DNA of 64,000 bases, taken from Epiperipatus broadwayi (taxonomy: Eukaryota; Onychophora; Udeonychophora; Euonychophora; Peripatidae). A program made the translations under genes and the position numbers. The stretch covers positions 270,842 to 334,841 of the forward strand of contig JAQFVV010000545.1 in the NCBI GenBank assembly GCA_028023455.1, in the 5' to 3' direction. Shown one piece after another: positions 49,518 through 60,111 of the stretch (positions within the stretch are counted from its first letter, which is position 1; every line of letters begins with the position of its first letter). Under the pieces are notes generated by a model. That model was not told where the DNA came from. It did no database searches and worked only from the letters and a program-made list of their open reading frames with translations.

Positions 49518-49583
49518 ATGTATATATATTTATCATTAAACAAACATTCATTCTGCCTTATCAGGCAACTGAGAAAAAAGACC

Positions 49584-49751
49584 ATGGTGTTTCTTGATTT
49601 TAAACTCAGAGATAAAAAGCCAATAAATTCACCATGCTGGCTAATGCATGTTGGTGAGCAGCCCTTCATGTTTGTGTATTATATGAATAAACATATAGTA
49701 ATAACAGCTGCAATGACAAGAACTGCAACTTATAACTGCAGATCCCTTTGA
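49584..49751 (+). pseudogene. RTE N-terminal segment of copy B
   Basis: ATG at 49584 in ACCATGG context opens MVFLDFKLRDKKPINSPCWL, then MHVGEQPFMFVYYMN and MTRTATYNCRSL. The last block corresponds to the T-Y-N-x-R-(S/T)-L start of RTE endonucleases. A TGA at 49749 and a one-base shift separate it from the rest at 49753. The N-terminal extension is shared with 33414-33521. Confidence 0.7.
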
Positions 49752-49752
49752 A

Positions 49753-50616
49753 GTGAAGGAAAGATTGCAAGAACTGTCTTATATTAAATGGGTCATTATT
49801 GGACTTTGTGAAGTTAGAAGAAAAGATGAAGAGACAATTAATTTAACAAGTGGACATGTACTCTATTATAAAGGCACAAATATTGGAAATACAAGTTCAG
49901 TAGGATTCATTATAAATAAAAAGTGGAAAAACAATATTGTGGAGCTTGATGGTGTATCAGACAGAGTGTCAAGATTAGTTATACAACTTAATAGCAGATA
50001 CCAAATGCAGATAATTCAGGTTTTTGCCCTAACAAGTTCTCATAGTGATGAAGTAGTAAATGATATTTATATGGATATACAAAAGGCTTTTGATCAGAGT
50101 AAACAATATTTTAAAATTGTTATGGGAGACTTTAATGCTAGAATTGATAAACAAATGAAAGATGAAAGTGTTGTATATAATTTTGGTTATGGTGATAGAA
50201 ATGAGAGAGGACATAGACTTGTGAAGTTTGCAGAAAAAGAAAAACTTTATATTATGAATTCTTTTTTTGAGAAAAATGTTAAAAGGAAATGGACATGGAA
50301 GCATCCAAATGAAGGTACAGCAGAATTGGATTATATTTTGACTAACAGAAAATATATATTTCAAGATTTTAATGTTTTTAATAAATTTAACACAGGAAAT
50401 GATCATCGATTAGTAAGATGTAAGATACGTGTTAATGCAAAACTAGAAGAGACAAAATTATTGAGAAAAACAATATTTACACTTGATATTCCTAATCTTC
50501 AGAAACATTCTAATGAATTTAAATTAGAACTTACAAATTGGGTTCAAGTATTTGTAGATTTTGAACATGATTCAGATTTGAATGAAATTAGTATGAAAAT
50601 AACTGATACATTTTAA
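49753..50616 (+). pseudogene. RTE endonuclease frame of copy B (287 codons)
   Basis: Apurinic-type endonuclease blocks in order: ERLQELSYIKWVIIGLCEVR (catalytic Glu at residue 20), LVIQLNSRYQMQIIQV, VMGDFNARID (Asp126, Asn128), RGHRLVKFAEKEKLYIMNSF, RKWTWKHPNEGTAELDYIL, and GNDHRLVRCK (Asp217, His218). The catalytic residues are intact. The frame begins at a GTG downstream of the frameshift, so this is not the natural start, and it stops in the linker by frameshift at 50616. Remnants continue to about 50865. Confidence 0.85.
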
Positions 50617-50865
50617 AAACTGCAACAAAGATAGCTGGTAGAAAAAAGCAGCAATTAACCAATAAAATTTTTACTGAGACTAGAGAATTTATTAAGAAAA
50701 GAAGGAATATGAAGATATACAAAAATGATGCATTAAAAATGTTTGAATATCTCAAATTTTGTAAAATGGTGTGGAAAAGAGTTGAAAATGATATAAGAAA
50801 GTATAACTGTGAACTCGCAAGGAAAGCTGTAGAAGAGAATAAAAGTCTCAAGAGTGTTAAACAAC

Positions 50866-51769
50866 TTTAACTTATCATGACCTATCACTAAAGGAATCAG
50901 ATCTTCCAATGAGATTTCACTCCACAGTCAATTATAATTTCAACTACTTATTATGGTTTCCTCTAATTTTGTCTATGTCTAATTATTTGTCTTATATTAA
51001 CATCTATACATGAAATATACCATCCAAATACATATAATAACAAGGACTTTAAATAAAATTAGACACTTTACTATGGCAATGAAATGTTTAAGATCCAGAA
51101 TTTTGATCTCACTTGATTTGGCAATAGAGTTCATATATACACTTCCTTGAATATATATTTCCATGAAACAACACACTTACTTGGATATCTAACAATTATA
51201 GAGCAAAATTATATTTTGTGATTGCTTCTCCATATTATTTATTTTGATTTCATAAATAGGACACTTGATATTTCAATTCATTTTAAATGGTTAAGCACTA
51301 CATACTATTTCACAAATCAAATACTATCAATATATACGGAAGTGGACAACAGATGCCACATATGTTAATTTCTGCAGGATTCTCCCAATGTTATTATCAT
51401 AGTCTTTTCTTATATTAATTATAACTTTATTTTCCCATACGTAACGTAACTCACTAACTACATATATATTTTGAAATTCCATCACAATTTTAATAAAAAA
51501 CTCTCACTAACAGAGGTAAAATATATTGCTTCCAAGAAGGTTTGTCAGAGATATACTGACTTGACATAGTAATCAACATTTACTGTTCAGTAATATATTG
51601 AAGTTATACTTTGATATCTTCAACAACAGCATAAAATAGTTGAATAAAAGATTGCTATGGAAAGTCAACTGAGATTTAGATCCAGTGAAATCTTTATATT
51701 CTCTGTCTTTATATTCCAGCCACTATTTTGGCTCGCTCCATAAAGTAAGTGTTATAATTTTTTTTTTGG
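50866..51769. other. Stretch without a recognised gene
   Basis: Somewhat less AT-rich than the flanks, but no reading frame or repeat family was recognised. Confidence 0.45.
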
Positions 51770-52085
51770 TTGGTAAAGAAGAAAGATTGGTTTCTTGATC
51801 TTAAACAGAAAAGTAAAAGTCAGAAAAATTACAACATTGGTGGCTTATGCATAATGCTGATTAGATATATATAGAAAGACAAGTAAAGAAGATAGTGGAA
51901 CCACTCTTTTCTTGTTAAATTCTCTGTCTCAGTATTGGTGATCTGATTGGCTAAGTGCTTGAGAGGTTTGCACTCTCTCAGTTTAATTTCCATATAATCT
52001 AAATAAACTTACAATAATAATAACTATAATGACAAAAATATATGAAGTGGACATTAGTAATTTGTCCTATTTGATTTTCTTATTA
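51770..52085 (+). mobile_element. RTE 5' fragment split by a later insertion
   Basis: GATTGGTTTCTTGATCTTAA and GTGGCTTATGCATAATG-like sequence before 51861 resemble 33411-33500. AACTATAATGACAAAAATAT and GAAGTGGACATTAGTAATTT after 51998 resemble 33528-33590. Between them lies a partial copy of the promoter-like repeat, so that repeat entered the RTE fragment. Confidence 0.6.
51862..51997 (-). repeat. Partial copy of the promoter-like repeat
   Basis: Matches the TATA-to-CCAAT half of the unit at 13054-13366: TATATATAGAAAGACAAGTA, GTGGAACCAC, TTCTTGTTAAATTCTCTGTC and GATCTGATTGGCT, ending with CTCTCAGTTTAATTTCCAT. It is cut at the TATA box, so it lacks the leader and the short ATG frame. Confidence 0.75.
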
Positions 52086-52717
52086 ACTAAAAGAAAAATC
52101 CTTCGATCTCATTTCAGTAGCAAACATTTTTTTTTTGTAGCCCTATTTATAATTTTTTATTATAAATGATTTTTAGCCTAATCTGGAACACAAATTCAAG
52201 TTATTCTCTTAATTCATTTTTATATATTTTAAGGAATCCTCTAAAGTATTTTTGTTTAGGGTTTTCATTGCATAGTCAGTTGATTTATAATTTTAACTTT
52301 TAAAATATTTTGAATTTTTATAAATTTAATATTTAATTTTAAAACTGATTTTTCTCATAGTATTCAATGTTCTCTATGAAGTATTACAATTTTACTTTTC
52401 TTTATTGCATTGCCCAATTTATCCAATCTTAATACCAATCACTTTTTCTTTATTCACTTTTTTACAATGTATTATACACTTATTTTACTATCATAACATT
52501 AAAGTTAGAATAAAAAGTGAATATGTTAAAAATAAATATATTAGAATTAAAAGTGAATATAAAAAATAATAAATAAATAGAATATAAAATTATAAAATAT
52601 ATTATACATAGATGATAAAAAGAATTAATTATATAAAATAATATAAATGTAAAAATGATTGAAATAATTAGATATTTATGTAGGCATATATAAGGGAATA
52701 CAAAAAAACATATATAT
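52086..52717. other. AT-rich stretch before the giant LTR
   Basis: No gene or repeat family is seen. TA-rich runs are dense near 52500-52700. Confidence 0.5.
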
Positions 52718-55700
52718 TGTAGCCCTTGGGTTTGCCCAAGACTCCATTTTTTGAGTTAACTATGCAAGATAAGGTTCAATAAAAATTTTCCTCATAGTTT
52801 ATACTTTTTTTTTCTTTGATAAACAAAATTTTTAGCCAATACTAGGTTCAAACCCATATTTTTAGGGATTTCATACGTTTGACTTAGTAGGCAGTCTGAA
52901 AATTTATCATTAAAATATTTCTAACCAAAAGATTATTTTATTTTGATTTATGGGTCAATTTAGTATTAAAAATATATTTTTAGAAAAGCAAGATTTATAC
53001 ATTAGTTAATAAGTTGACTGACAATAGGGAGGGGATGTGTGACTCTTAAAACTACATTAGATAGTGATAATGAATGGTCAGAATTTTATACTAATAAGTT
53101 AGAAATAAATAGTTCATGAGATTAAATTATAAAAAATTAATAGTTACAATAGATAAAGATTAAAATATTAAATGGGTTTAATTAAAGAAGTGTATACATG
53201 CGACATGTGTGTGTATTTAATATAATTGTGGATTTTAATTGTAAAGTTCACAATTAATAATCATTTCTCATCATTTGTAAGGAAATCTTTTTAAAAAAAG
53301 AAATTAAGTCATTTTTAATAAGTTTAATATTCACTGCCAAATTTTAGTTCAAAATACTGGGTTTGAAGCTGGGCTGCTATATATATATATTGTTTCATTA
53401 TTTAATGGAAAAAGTAAAAGGGGGAAAAAGAGCTTTCTGTTATTTACTTTTAATGTGGGTTTCACGGGTGTTGTACACCCAGTAAATTATAGAGCCATTT
53501 AAATGATATAAATTTCACCAAGGAATTTAAGTATACAATTAACAGTGATGGTCTGTTGAGTGTAAAATTAATTGGCAATTATATCTGTTGAATGTAAAAT
53601 TAATTGTTGGTCATCTGTTAAAATGCAGATGTAAATTTGGCATGGTTTTTCTAAAAGAGCAAAAGGTTAAAATTAACCAGAGAAAAAGGGAACAAGAGTC
53701 AATTAATTAAGAGAAAAGAATGACCAGATAGCAGACTCTATAAAATCTCTGTTGTTTAGCAGAAGGGGGGCTATTCTATCTGAAACTTTCTGCTTGCAAG
53801 TTTTTCTTTCATTGATTATATAGAGAAACTTTGATGTAAGATTTTAAAGAAATATTTTTCATTAGAAAAAAAAAAGAAATTGTTTATTATTACTCTTTTG
53901 TCTCTTGAAAACAACTTTGCTAAATTTAACATTATATTAAGAAAAGACAATGTTTATTGAATAAATTTTAAGTGGGCACACATTTATATCTCCGAAAGTT
54001 AGCCAATGTTCATGATTGAATCTGCAAATGGTAAATTCAGACCACAGAAAATAAACTCTAAGTTTGATATCATATATATAAGCATTCTATTTGAATATAA
54101 AATGAATTTAAAGAGGGAAAAAGACAATCAGAAATGGACTTATATCTTGTAAAATTTAAACGAGTGCTGTTTAATTGTAATCTACATCAAATTAAAAATG
54201 AGGAACTCATTTCTGCGGTATAAAAATTGTATATCTGATGGCATAGGAATCAAACCCCATCACAAGAACTTTTTGCTACATAGACTCATTTGCTCATACA
54301 AACAAATTAAAAAAGAAAGGAAAAATGGAAACCAGGAACTTGATGGACACTTCCAAAGAACTCTATATAAGTATAATTTTTTTTATTCGCTATTTATGTA
54401 GGACATTTAATCTAGAAAAAAAAAAGAATTTCTTTCTTTATGTTTTATCATGTATATTCATTTTAAAATTAATTCATGTTATAATTATAATTGTGTTATT
54501 TTGGGGGGTAGAGATATTGATATCAGATGATTTTGTATGTGTTTATTTTAAATGCTTTTGCTATCATTGTCATTTTGGGAGTAGGTGAAATTGATATCAT
54601 GTCATTCTGATGTGCCTTATTTAAAATGCTTTACAAACATTAAAAAAGGAGAGGTATCACTATTAAGGGAAATGTTTTGAATGAATCGTGTCAGAAGTTA
54701 TTGTTGCATGCTTAGACTTATAAAATTGCATGACTATTGAGTTAAAACATCATCATTTTCTTATAAAAGTGCATGGAAATAGATTTAAAATTTTAATACG
54801 CATTTCTTATTATTTCTTATTGTTGTTATCATAAATTTAAGGTCAGATAGAAGCTGATTAATGCTTGGAAAATTTATTGACTCATATTCCAGTGCACTAA
54901 TTCGCCAGAATATTAAAGATATGAAAGTTTTACTTGTAGAAGTTGATGTTTCGACCTGTATGTAATGTGGATAAACAGAAGTCTTCACCAAGCCAGTGAA
55001 ATCTAGCTCACTAAGATATTTATGCTATATTCATAAAGTATTTGAACACAGTGGAAGAGTTTTCCCGCTTGATTATTCTCCACACCGTAAGAAGGTTTCT
55101 TTATTAATGGCCAGAGATAATAGGTATACCTAAGTCTTTTTGTATGACTAACGATAAAATTCCTAGCATATCTCAACCTTAGTGAAAAGGTTTTCTTTTA
55201 TTCGGGTCACTGCCTGCCTCATGTTAATGTTTGATATTCCTTACAGGTGTATGACAGATAGCTTTTATAAGCATTATTTATAAATGTTGGATGTAAGGTC
55301 GCAAACTTAATTTGATGTCAGGATGAATACAGATAATGTATGTGCGATTGGTGTACTCAAATATTTTTTTGTTGATCTAGTTTGATTTATCAATTAGAGC
55401 CAAGAGTTACAAAGTTAATAAACGTTAAATTAAGAGTTAAATAAAACCTACGAATGTTTAAACATAAGGAATGCAATGCGTACATGAAATTATCTAATAA
55501 ATATTTACATAGCCAGCTAAGAACTTCGCTGGAAAGATAATATTATTAAAATATTATGTCCTAAGAACATGAGTATAGAGTGTGTGCACTATGATGATGA
55601 TTGATCTAGATGCCGATTTATTTGCATTGACTTAGTCCCACCATTCATAAGATATCTATTGTAAAGATTAGGGCAAAAGGATGTTCAATCAGAATGATAG

Positions 55701-56983
55701 GATAAGATTAAGAAATTTGCAAAGAAATGTTAATTCAAAATAGTTAAATAAAATTATAAAATTTAATTAGGGGAGGAATTGGCTGTAAAACAAATCAGTA
55801 ATTTGAAAAGCATTAAACACAGAAAGAAATTTGGTATTCACTGTATCTAGGTTAAAAATGAAAGCGTAAATATAATATATATGTGAATGTAAATATTATT
55901 TTTTTTTACTCCATGCTAATCGTGATTCTCTGATAATTAGGAAATGAATATTGATATTTTAAACCTATTGATATTATCCATTGATTTAGGGATAGTTATG
56001 TGTTTAGATTTATATATATCATAATATGGTTATAAAACAGGGGAAAGCCATGCAAGTCATCAAGCGAATGGGTATATGTTGCGTATTGAATTGTAGTCTG
56101 TCAATAAAATTTATTTGTCTTAAATAAAATTTGCATATGTCCCAATGTTTTTGTGGGTTATTATTATCTAGACATCTCCAATCCAATCATACGTCAATAT
56201 ATTATTATTAATATTTGAATTATCATGTACATAAATAATATCCGGTAAAAATTAGTTAAAATGGTTAATTTCAGATACTTAGAATTACCAAATAATTTAA
56301 TATATTTGAAATATAAATGGTGACTAGAGATAGTTATTGAGTGATAGAGGATGCAGGGGGTGGACATAAAACCCTTTCTCCGTCTGTTGTATTCAAACAC
56401 CTCTCTAGACGCACTTCTTTAGCATTTTGTTATAATTGTGAATATGTTTAGAATATATTTCTAAAAGATTTAATAGGCTTAAATTATTCAAGGTTTAATG
56501 TAAATAAATATTAAACTGCAATAAAGACAACCCAAGATTACCTTGGAGGTGATCATGAGAGGAGTGTTTATCACCAATAATCTGTTGCAGCTTATTCGAT
56601 TTCCACACCTAATTGTTTTAAAAAAAACCCTGAGAAGAGATTATAATGGGAGAAATGAGCTAGTAGAATGTAAAATTTAATGGTAAAATAGATAATAGGG
56701 TAGTCGACCTATGGATGTGAAGTTGATGGAGGAGTGGATCAGGAAGGTGGAGATGGAGATAGAACTTTGTAATCGGAACAAAAATTTAATTGTGGCTTTA
56801 ATGATGGTGAATGGGGGAGTGTGCTGAGAATAACCACGAATTTCCCAAAAATATTAATATTATTAATTTTAAATATTCTCAGTGATCTCTGAATCGATTG
56901 ATTATTTATAAATCCATTCATTAAATATTATGGCTGAAAGTTATTGAAGTGAGATTTAACCTTTATATTTTATTAAAGTTGCA
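52718..56983 (+). repeat. 5' LTR (about 4.27 kb) of the second giant element
   Basis: Starts TGTAGCCCTTGGGTTTGCCC. It aligns with 60112-64000 up to 56555, where the window ends for the other copy. The right end is inferred from TTGCA at 56983 followed by ATT-TGGCACCC. Small frames seen in both copies (54198-54401, 54785-54991 minus, 56194-56400 minus) differ by frame-breaking changes or show no domain, so I do not call them genes. It carries a 22 bp insertion near 53461-53482 relative to the other copy. Confidence 0.75.
53739..53745 (+). promoter_or_regulatory. TATA box candidate in the 5' LTR
   Basis: GACTCTATAAAATCTCTGTT, a canonical TATAAAA in a less AT-rich neighbourhood, kept exactly in the right LTR (61095-61101). 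Transcription would then start near 53770 (AAGGGGGGCTATTCTAT), leaving an R-U5 part of about 3.2 kb. This is inference from position and conservation only. Confidence 0.45.
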
Positions 56984-56986
56984 ATT

Positions 56987-57004
56987 TGGCACCCTGGCAA
57001 TTAA
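56987..57004 (+). other. Primer-binding-site-like sequence of the second giant element
   Basis: TGGCACCCTGGCAATTAA, three bases behind the inferred LTR end. It shares TGGCAYCC with the site at 39331, so both giant elements may use the same kind of tRNA primer. Confidence 0.45.
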
Positions 57005-57718
57005 GATTATAGACGTTCTATACCATTATCATCATCCCAATCAGGTTTAAAAATAGTGTTAGCTGGGAATGATGAAGCATCCATCGATCCATCCTTAAAA
57101 TGTTACAATTGGCATGCAATTTAGCTGCAAGTGTTTAAATGCAATATAGATTTAAATATAGTATAATTAATCCATAACGTGGATGTGCGACCATTTGAAT
57201 AAAAATTCTCATTTGTTTGAATAAAGTTATAATTAGCTTAAACTGCCTGAGAATATATGTCATGTTTGTAAACTCTCCCAATCGTTTTAGTTATATTTGA
57301 AATACCATGTGAATGACCGATCGAAAGATTACAAAATGCGTTTTATGTCAATTTAATAAGTTTTTATAAAATTGACAAAGTAAAGCATAACTTTCCATTT
57401 GTTAGGATTGACTTTTCTTTAGTTACAATTGGATTGTAACATGGTCACATGAAGGAGATTGTACTTAGAAAATATTTAATTTGTGCATTGCATATTTAAT
57501 TTATACAATGCATTATTTCTATATTTACATTTGGCCCACCAACATGGTCACTCAATGGATAATGGGTGTTGGAATTTAAAAAGCTGCAAAATTGAGATTA
57601 TAAATTCCAGCAACTGGTTATACCAAAAATGTATTTTAAAATTAGGTATGCTAGTGTGTAATTAGTTGATAAAAAGAGAATCAAATTTTCATGTCTATTT
57701 AAAACTGATTATTGATGA
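57005..57718 (+). other. Leader of the second giant element
   Basis: No gene is supported. The frame at 57483-57665 has no domain. The leader is interrupted at about 57719 by the RTE copy and resumes at about 58659. Confidence 0.45.
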
Positions 57719-58658
57719 TGATTACATAATGATACTGGGAAAGACAACATTGAGAAAGGTGTAAGACAAGGTGACTCCATATCTCCAAAACTTTTTACGG
57801 CAGTGTTGCAAGAAGTATTTTGTGGATTAAAATGGGAAACTAAAGGAGTGAAAGTAAATGGAGATTATTTAAGTCATTTAGATTTCGCAGATGATGTAGT
57901 TGTTTTTGCAAATAATGTTTCAGAGCTGCAGGAAATGTTGCAGGAGTTATCAGATGAAAGTAGGACTAAAGATAAATGTTAAAAAGACTAAAGTAATGTT
58001 TAATCGATTTGCTCAAAATATGAAAATAAAGATTAATTATGATGAATTAGAAGTTAACAGTTACAAATACCTTGGTCAGATTATTAATACAGATGGGAAC
58101 ATAATGGAAGAAATTAATCATAGAATTAAACTTGGTTGGAGTGCTTTTGGTAGAAATAACTTGATACTAAAAGGAAATATGCCTATGTGTTTGAAAAGGA
58201 AGGTTTTTAACAAATGTGTTTTACCAGTTCTTACTTATGGATATGAGACTTGGACACTCAATAGAAGAGCAATACAGAGACTTCAGACCACTCGAAGAAG
58301 TATGGAGAGATGTATGTTGGGAGTAACAAGAAGAGATCGAAAACGCAATGTATGGGTAAGAGAACAAACAGGTGTTACTGACCTCATTGAAAAAATTAAA
58401 AGATTGAAGTGGAGTTGGGCTGGCCATATTGCTAGAAGAGATGATAATAGTGGGACTATTGAAATTTTAAACTGGATTCCAAGAGATTGTAAAAGACCCA
58501 GAAAGAGACCACATATGATATGGATGGATGAAATAAGAAAGTGTGCAGGGGTGATGTGGAGAAGAGAAGCTAAAGAATGGAGAAGATGGATTAAATTTGG
58601 AGAGACCTTCATTCTGCAGTAGATTGATAATGGTTGATAATGATGATTGATGATGATT
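57719..58658 (+). mobile_element. RTE copy C, 5'-truncated
   Basis: Similarity to copy A begins at GATTACATAATGATACTGGG and continues to the RTE 3' end, with TGATAATGGTTGATAATGAT as the tail. TTGATGATGATT occurs at both edges (57712-57723 and 58647-58658). This could be a target duplication, but it overlaps the tail sequence. A 5' truncation with an intact 3' end is the usual signature of target-primed reverse transcription. It is inserted in the leader of the second giant element and is therefore younger. Confidence 0.85.
57727..58622 (+). pseudogene. RTE reverse transcriptase C-terminal half (copy C)
   Basis: The first part reads DNIEKGVRQGDSISPKLFTA and LSHLDFADDVVVFANN, the palm B and C motifs with an intact F-A-D-D box. 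A one-base shift near 57955-57965 moves the reading to the frame 57900-58622, which continues VGLKINVKKTKVMFNRFAQN, YLGQIINTDGNIMEEINH, VLTYGYETWTLNRRAIQRL, CMLGVTRRDRKRNVWVREQ and WSWAGHIARRDDN, and closes with a stop at 58620. This is the best preserved RTE C-terminus in the window. With palm A missing, it cannot make an active enzyme. Confidence 0.85.
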
Positions 58659-58843
58659 GGGTTTCTAGATACCCAAAAAACATTTGAAATGAGACGCTTC
58701 GTCAGTATAGGAATTGCTAATGTCAAGACCAATGGGGTGACCAAGGTATAGGTAGTTGAGAGAATCATGATTGTTGGTTGATAGTGGAGGAAAAAGATGT
58801 GTGCCTAATTTTTCTTATCATTAATTTTATTGCTAAATACAAA

Positions 58844-59668
58844 ATGCCTAGAAGCAAAAAAGAGACATTAGACGAAGTGTCTTTAGTATTAGAAAGTGCC
58901 GAGGAAAGTCAGGAAAGTGAAAGTATAGTGGCTGAAGAGTTGAGCATGAGAACAGTTCAAAAAGAACCAGAAATGATTGGCAATCAGCAATTGGAAATAA
59001 TACTGCAAGCGATGAGTAGTCTTGAACGTAGAATGGATAGTACTACTATGGATAGCCAGATGACTAGTCTAAGAATAGAATTAATGGATAACCAATCTAA
59101 ACATTATGCTAGTCTAAGTGCAATAATAAAAGAAGGCTATACTAGTCTAAGTGCAATAATAAAAGAAGGCCATACTAATCTAAGTGCCATAATAAAGAAA
59201 AGCTACATTAGTCTAGAAAATAAAGGGGATGAACAGACTAGGGAAATAAAAGAAAACAATACTAATCTAAGTGCAGTAATAAAAGAAAGCGGTGCTGATC
59301 TAGAAAGTAAAATGGATGAACAGACTAAAGGAATAAAGTTAAGCCAAGCTGGTCTGGCTGCTGAATTAAAAGATGAGCAGGTTAGACAAAGCACGGAGTG
59401 TTCTGAGTCCACAAAGGAGTCAGAAATAAATCTTGTACTGGAACAAGACAAGGCTTTGCCAGACTATGATTATGAAAAGTGGAGTAATAATTATAGTAAT
59501 CAAAATAATGGTAGGGTCATAGTAGAATTTCAGAAAATAAAGTGTAAAATGAAAAATGTTTCAGCAGAGTTAAATTCATTTGCATGTAGAAATATTTTGA
59601 TGTGGACAGACAATAAAATAAAATGTAAGATGAAAAGCACCTTTACCAACTCATTTGGAAATAGATAG
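58844..59668 (+). CDS. Gag-like protein with hendecad repeats (274 codons)
   Basis: The start is taken at the ATG of MPRSKKETLDEV, because the open stretch before it is hydrophobic and unlike the rest. The N-terminus is basic, then acidic (SAEESQESESIVAEELSM). Residues about 60-200 are helical, with 11-residue repeats: YASLSAIIKEG, YTSLSAIIKEG, HTNLSAIIKKS, then 18-residue variants with DEQTREIKEN and DEQTKGIKLS. The C-terminus has KIKCKMKNV and KIKCKMKST. Its position after the leader, in a pol-less LTR element, and its coiled-coil nature suggest Gag, as in insect long-LTR gypsy elements with coiled-coil Gag N-termini. No zinc knuckle or classical capsid domain is visible. It is the longest intact non-RTE frame in the window. 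Confidence 0.65.
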   Translation: MPRSKKETLDEVSLVLESAEESQESESIVAEELSMRTVQKEPEMIGNQQLEIILQAMSSLERRMDSTTMDSQMTSLRIELMDNQSKHYASLSAIIKEGYTSLSAIIKEGHTNLSAIIKKSYISLENKGDEQTREIKENNTNLSAVIKESGADLESKMDEQTKGIKLSQAGLAAELKDEQVRQSTECSESTKESEINLVLEQDKALPDYDYEKWSNNYSNQNNGRVIVEFQKIKCKMKNVSAELNSFACRNILMWTDNKIKCKMKSTFTNSFGNR

Positions 59669-59933
59669 TCTTATGTTTAGGGATGAAGGTAATAATGTGT
59701 GGTTCAATGATCCAATTCCCTGTAAAAAAAGGGAGTTCATAGAGGCTGATGCTTTGCAATTATTTGAGTGCATTATAGCAGAGAGTTTAAATAAGAGGAT
59801 TAGGTGTAGAATGAAAAGCTTTTGTGAAATGTTATTGGTTGTATTGGTTAGTAACATGACCATGTTGTTCAACCATAAGATCAACTGCAAAATAAAACAC
59901 GGATTTGTTAGGTGTCTGATGTTAGGTATCTGA
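59655..59933 (+). CDS. Continuation frame after the Gag-like ORF (92 codons)
   Basis: Overlaps the end of the Gag-like frame by 14 bases in another frame. Read from before its first ATG, it gives LPTHLEMEIDSLMFRDEG, so the natural protein may once have run through by frameshift. It contains FNDPIPCKKREFIEADALQ and two more copies of the basic-Cys motif, KRIRCRMKS and KINCKIKHG. These match KIKCKMK in the preceding frame, which argues that both frames derive from one coding region. The role is unknown, and it could equally be a mutated tail. Confidence 0.45.
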   Translation: MEIDSLMFRDEGNNVWFNDPIPCKKREFIEADALQLFECIIAESLNKRIRCRMKSFCEMLLVVLVSNMTMLFNHKINCKIKHGFVRCLMLGI

Positions 59934-60097
59934 TGAAAATGGAATCAATGGCAAATGAAAAAAAGGAAGAGATGATTTCCTATCCCATCTAAAAGTTGAG
60001 CAGAGTAAAGTGTATTAATAATTGCCATTCAATTTTGTTGATATAGTATAAATTATCTAAAAAAAGAGATGTAGTTTGAATTCGGAAAATTTTACCC
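59934..60097 (+). other. 3' untranslated part before the polypurine tract
   Basis: Short, purine-rich, with no open frame of note. The absence of any protease, reverse transcriptase or integrase blocks between 59934 and the tract shows that pol is missing. Confidence 0.6.
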
Positions 60098-60109
60098 AAA
60101 GGAGGGAGA
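60098..60109 (+). other. Polypurine tract of the second giant element
   Basis: AAAGGAGGGAGA followed by TA and the LTR start TGTAGCTCTTGG at 60112. Its place at the exact edge of the 3.9 kb repeat supports the LTR reading. Confidence 0.7.
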
Positions 60110-60111
60110 TA

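Larger units (their letters stand above)
49530..50865 (+). mobile_element. RTE copy B: 5' end and endonuclease half, 3'-truncated
   Basis: Begins near ATTTATCATTAAACAAACAT and runs through the endonuclease into the linker (KSLKSVK-like), where similarity to copy A stops at about 50865. It lacks the palm, the C-terminal block and the tail. Losing a 3' end is unusual for a non-LTR insertion, so later deletion or rearrangement is likely. It lies directly after the fold-back cluster. Confidence 0.8.

Noticed and set aside
54785-54991. Minus-strand 68-codon frame also present at 62233-62439
   Set aside because: Conserved only because both lie in the two copies of the giant LTR; no domain or start context.
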